A stretch of DNA of 7,216 nt from Acidobacteriota bacterium. Its GTDB lineage: Bacteria > Acidobacteriota > Terriglobia > Acidiferrales > UBA7541. A model generated the notes under the pieces. It had not been told where the DNA came from, made no database searches, and worked only from the letters and a program-made list of their open reading frames with translations. A program made the translations under genes and the position numbers. Shown here in pieces: positions 5,859 through 7,216 of this stretch (position 1 is its first letter; the number at the start of each line of letters is the position of its first letter). Location of the stretch: NCBI GenBank assembly GCA_003153585.1, contig PLZZ01000145.1, positions 3,152-10,367 on the forward strand, given 5' to 3'.

Positions 5859-5872
5859 ACAACGACCGTGCC
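5859..5872 (-). promoter_or_regulatory. Sigma-54-like (-24/-12) promoter ahead of the PilZ gene
   Basis: The minus strand reads GGCACGGTCGTTGT. This matches the sigma-54 consensus GGCACG-N4-TTGC at every defined base except the last (T for C at -12), with the correct 10 nt between the GG and GY elements. The expected start is near 5847, about 19 nt before the PilZ ATG at 5828, leaving room for the AAGGA Shine-Dalgarno. It lies directly after a gene for a sigma-54 activator. The -12 mismatch is at a strongly conserved base, so this is a candidate. Confidence 0.45.
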
Positions 5873-5893
5873 GGCACATAACCAAAATGTCGT

Positions 5894-7216
5894 TTATGCA
5901 GCGCTGACCGCAGACTTTCCGTTGGCCGGACGTTTCAGAAAACGGTAAAGGCTGGTGCGTCCAATTCCCAATACCTGTGCGGTGCGCACGCGATTGCCTT
6001 TGCACATGTCCAGCACGCGCTGAATGTGGACGCGGCGAATTTCTTCCAGTGGAAGCGGGCGCCAACTTTCGTCCGAGGCGGCACTTCCGCGGTGGGGGTT
6101 CTGCAGGTGTTCCGGAAAATCCCCGATATCGATGAAATCCGCTACCGTGGTAATCGCGGCGCTGGCGATCACGTTTTCAAGTTCGCGGACGTTTCCGGGC
6201 CAGTCGTGCTGCAAGAGAAGGATCTGCGCGCGCCGCGTCAATCCCTGGATCGGCTTTCCGTAGGCTTCGCTGTATTTCTTCAAGAAATGCTGCACTAGAA
6301 TCGGAATGTCTTCGGGACGTTCTGACAATCCGGGAACCCGGATTTCGATGCTGCTGAGTCGGTAGAAAAGATCTTCGCGAAAACGCCCGGCAAGAACTTC
6401 GGCGCGAAGGTCGCGGTTTGTAGCCGCGATCAAACGCAAGTCCACTTTTCTCACTTCGGGCGAACCCACGCGCTGAATTTCGCGGTTCTGGATCACCCGC
6501 AGCAGCTTTGCCTGCATGTGCAGCGAAGTTTCGCCGATTTCGTCCAGGAAAACCGTGCCTCCATTCGCGTATTCGAAAAGACCGGGACGCGTCTCCGTGG
6601 CGCCGGTGAAAGATCCGCGCACGTGCCCAAAAAGTTGGCTTTCGAGAAGCGTGTCAACCAGCGCGGAACAATTGCACACCGCGAATCGCTCTTTGGCCAC
6701 CGGGCTCATCTGGTGCAGCGCTCGCGCAATCAACTCTTTGCCGCTGCCGGTGGGCCCGGTGATCAGCGCGTTCGTATAGTGCCTTGCGATTTTCTTGGTC
6801 AGGTCGAATACTTCCAGCATGGCGGGGCTTCGGCCCACAATGCCGTGAAATAGCAGGTTATCGAGGAGTTTGTCTTCCAGATCGCGGATTTGGGACCGCT
6901 GCGTAAAGTTCTCTGCCAGATCGTCCAGGGCCTTCATCAGCCGCGTGTAATCCACCGGCTTGCACAGGAAATCGTAAGCCCCGTGCTTAATCGCCTCGAT
7001 AGCAGCATCCACCGAGTAGTAGCCGGTGACGAGCACTACGAACATTCCCGGGTCGCACTTCAAAATTCTTTCGAGAAAGGCCAGGCCATCCATCCCCGGC
7101 ATTTTCACATCCGCCACCACCACGCGGCACGCGCCCGTCTTGACGCTCTGCAACGCGTCTTCTGCGTTCGTTGTACCGACCGTGTGAAAGCCGGCCTTTT
7201 GCAATCGTGCGGTGGT
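5894..7216 (-). CDS. NtrC-family sigma-54-dependent response regulator (N-terminus beyond window edge)
   Basis: 440 residues are visible; the frame stays open to the right edge and the first strand and acidic pocket of the receiver are missing, so the gene starts outside the window. The receiver contains the phospho-acceptor D36 (ADVKMPGMDG), T64 in LVTG and K86 in CKPVD. The AAA+ domain follows: Walker A GPTGSGKE (154-161), the sigma-54-contact loop GSFTGA (201-206, where the usual motif is GAFTGA), Walker B GGTVFLDE (219-226), and arginines in GRFREDLFYRL (277-287). HDWPGNVRELENVI (337-350) ends the AAA+ lid. A Fis-type helix-turn-helix occupies about 406-427 (GNRVRTAQVLGIGRTSLYRF). Such proteins bind upstream enhancers and open sigma-54 holoenzyme promoters after phosphorylation by a sensor kinase, whose gene is probably upstream beyond the edge. 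The target is unknown; the adjacent PilZ gene is the obvious candidate. Confidence 0.95.
   Translation of the reverse strand, partial: TTARLQKAGFHTVGTTNAEDALQSVKTGACRVVVADVKMPGMDGLAFLERILKCDPGMFVVLVTGYYSVDAAIEAIKHGAYDFLCKPVDYTRLMKALDDLAENFTQRSQIRDLEDKLLDNLLFHGIVGRSPAMLEVFDLTKKIARHYTNALITGPTGSGKELIARALHQMSPVAKERFAVCNCSALVDTLLESQLFGHVRGSFTGATETRPGLFEYANGGTVFLDEIGETSLHMQAKLLRVIQNREIQRVGSPEVRKVDLRLIAATNRDLRAEVLAGRFREDLFYRLSSIEIRVPGLSERPEDIPILVQHFLKKYSEAYGKPIQGLTRRAQILLLQHDWPGNVRELENVIASAAITTVADFIDIGDFPEHLQNPHRGSAASDESWRPLPLEEIRRVHIQRVLDMCKGNRVRTAQVLGIGRTSLYRFLKRPANGKSAVSAA

Overview
The window looks like chromosomal DNA from a GC-rich Gram-negative bacterium, most likely an acidobacterium. This is an inference from gene style and arrangement: a small SRP RNA directly ahead of dnaX and ybaB, an alanine-rich secreted TPR protein, and a short secreted protein of a type common in Acidobacteria. 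No 16S rRNA or other decisive taxonomic marker is present. There are six protein genes (the two at the window edges are partial) and one RNA gene. I see no transposase, phage gene, CRISPR array, tRNA or rRNA.

Layout. Bases 1-2100 (minus strand) form a housekeeping unit: a possible extended -10 promoter, then ffs (4.5S/SRP RNA), dnaX (clamp-loader tau subunit) and ybaB/ebfC. EbfC starts 3 nt after the dnaX stop and its Shine-Dalgarno lies inside the dnaX 3' end. The ffs gene fixes the dnaX start at 1901, because a longer reading frame would begin inside the RNA. Bases 2241-4265 (minus strand) hold a probable two-gene unit: a small secreted PstS-like periplasmic-binding protein followed by a secreted TPR protein. 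Bases 4266-4625 are a protein-free region between divergent genes. Its right half carries a run of hairpins leading to the start of a plus-strand secreted protein (4626-5315), and one hairpin loop is complementary to that gene's Shine-Dalgarno. Bases 5316-5453 separate convergent genes and contain short perfect inverted repeats. Bases 5454-7216 (minus strand) encode an NtrC-type sigma-54 response regulator (N-terminus beyond the edge) followed by a small PilZ-domain protein.

How the genes may work together. ffs, dnaX and ybaB are conserved housekeeping neighbours. The response regulator and PilZ gene look like a signalling pair: the 65-nt gap between them contains a near-consensus sigma-54 promoter (GGCACG-N4-TTGT) placed to give a leader of about 19 nt with a well-spaced Shine-Dalgarno. 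The regulator may therefore activate the downstream c-di-GMP-binding protein. The PBP/TPR pair and the plus-strand secreted protein are all exported and of unknown role.

Best candidates for something undescribed: the structured leader at about 4477-4625, the sigma-54/PilZ arrangement, and a DnaX zinc site in which one of the four cysteines is aspartate.
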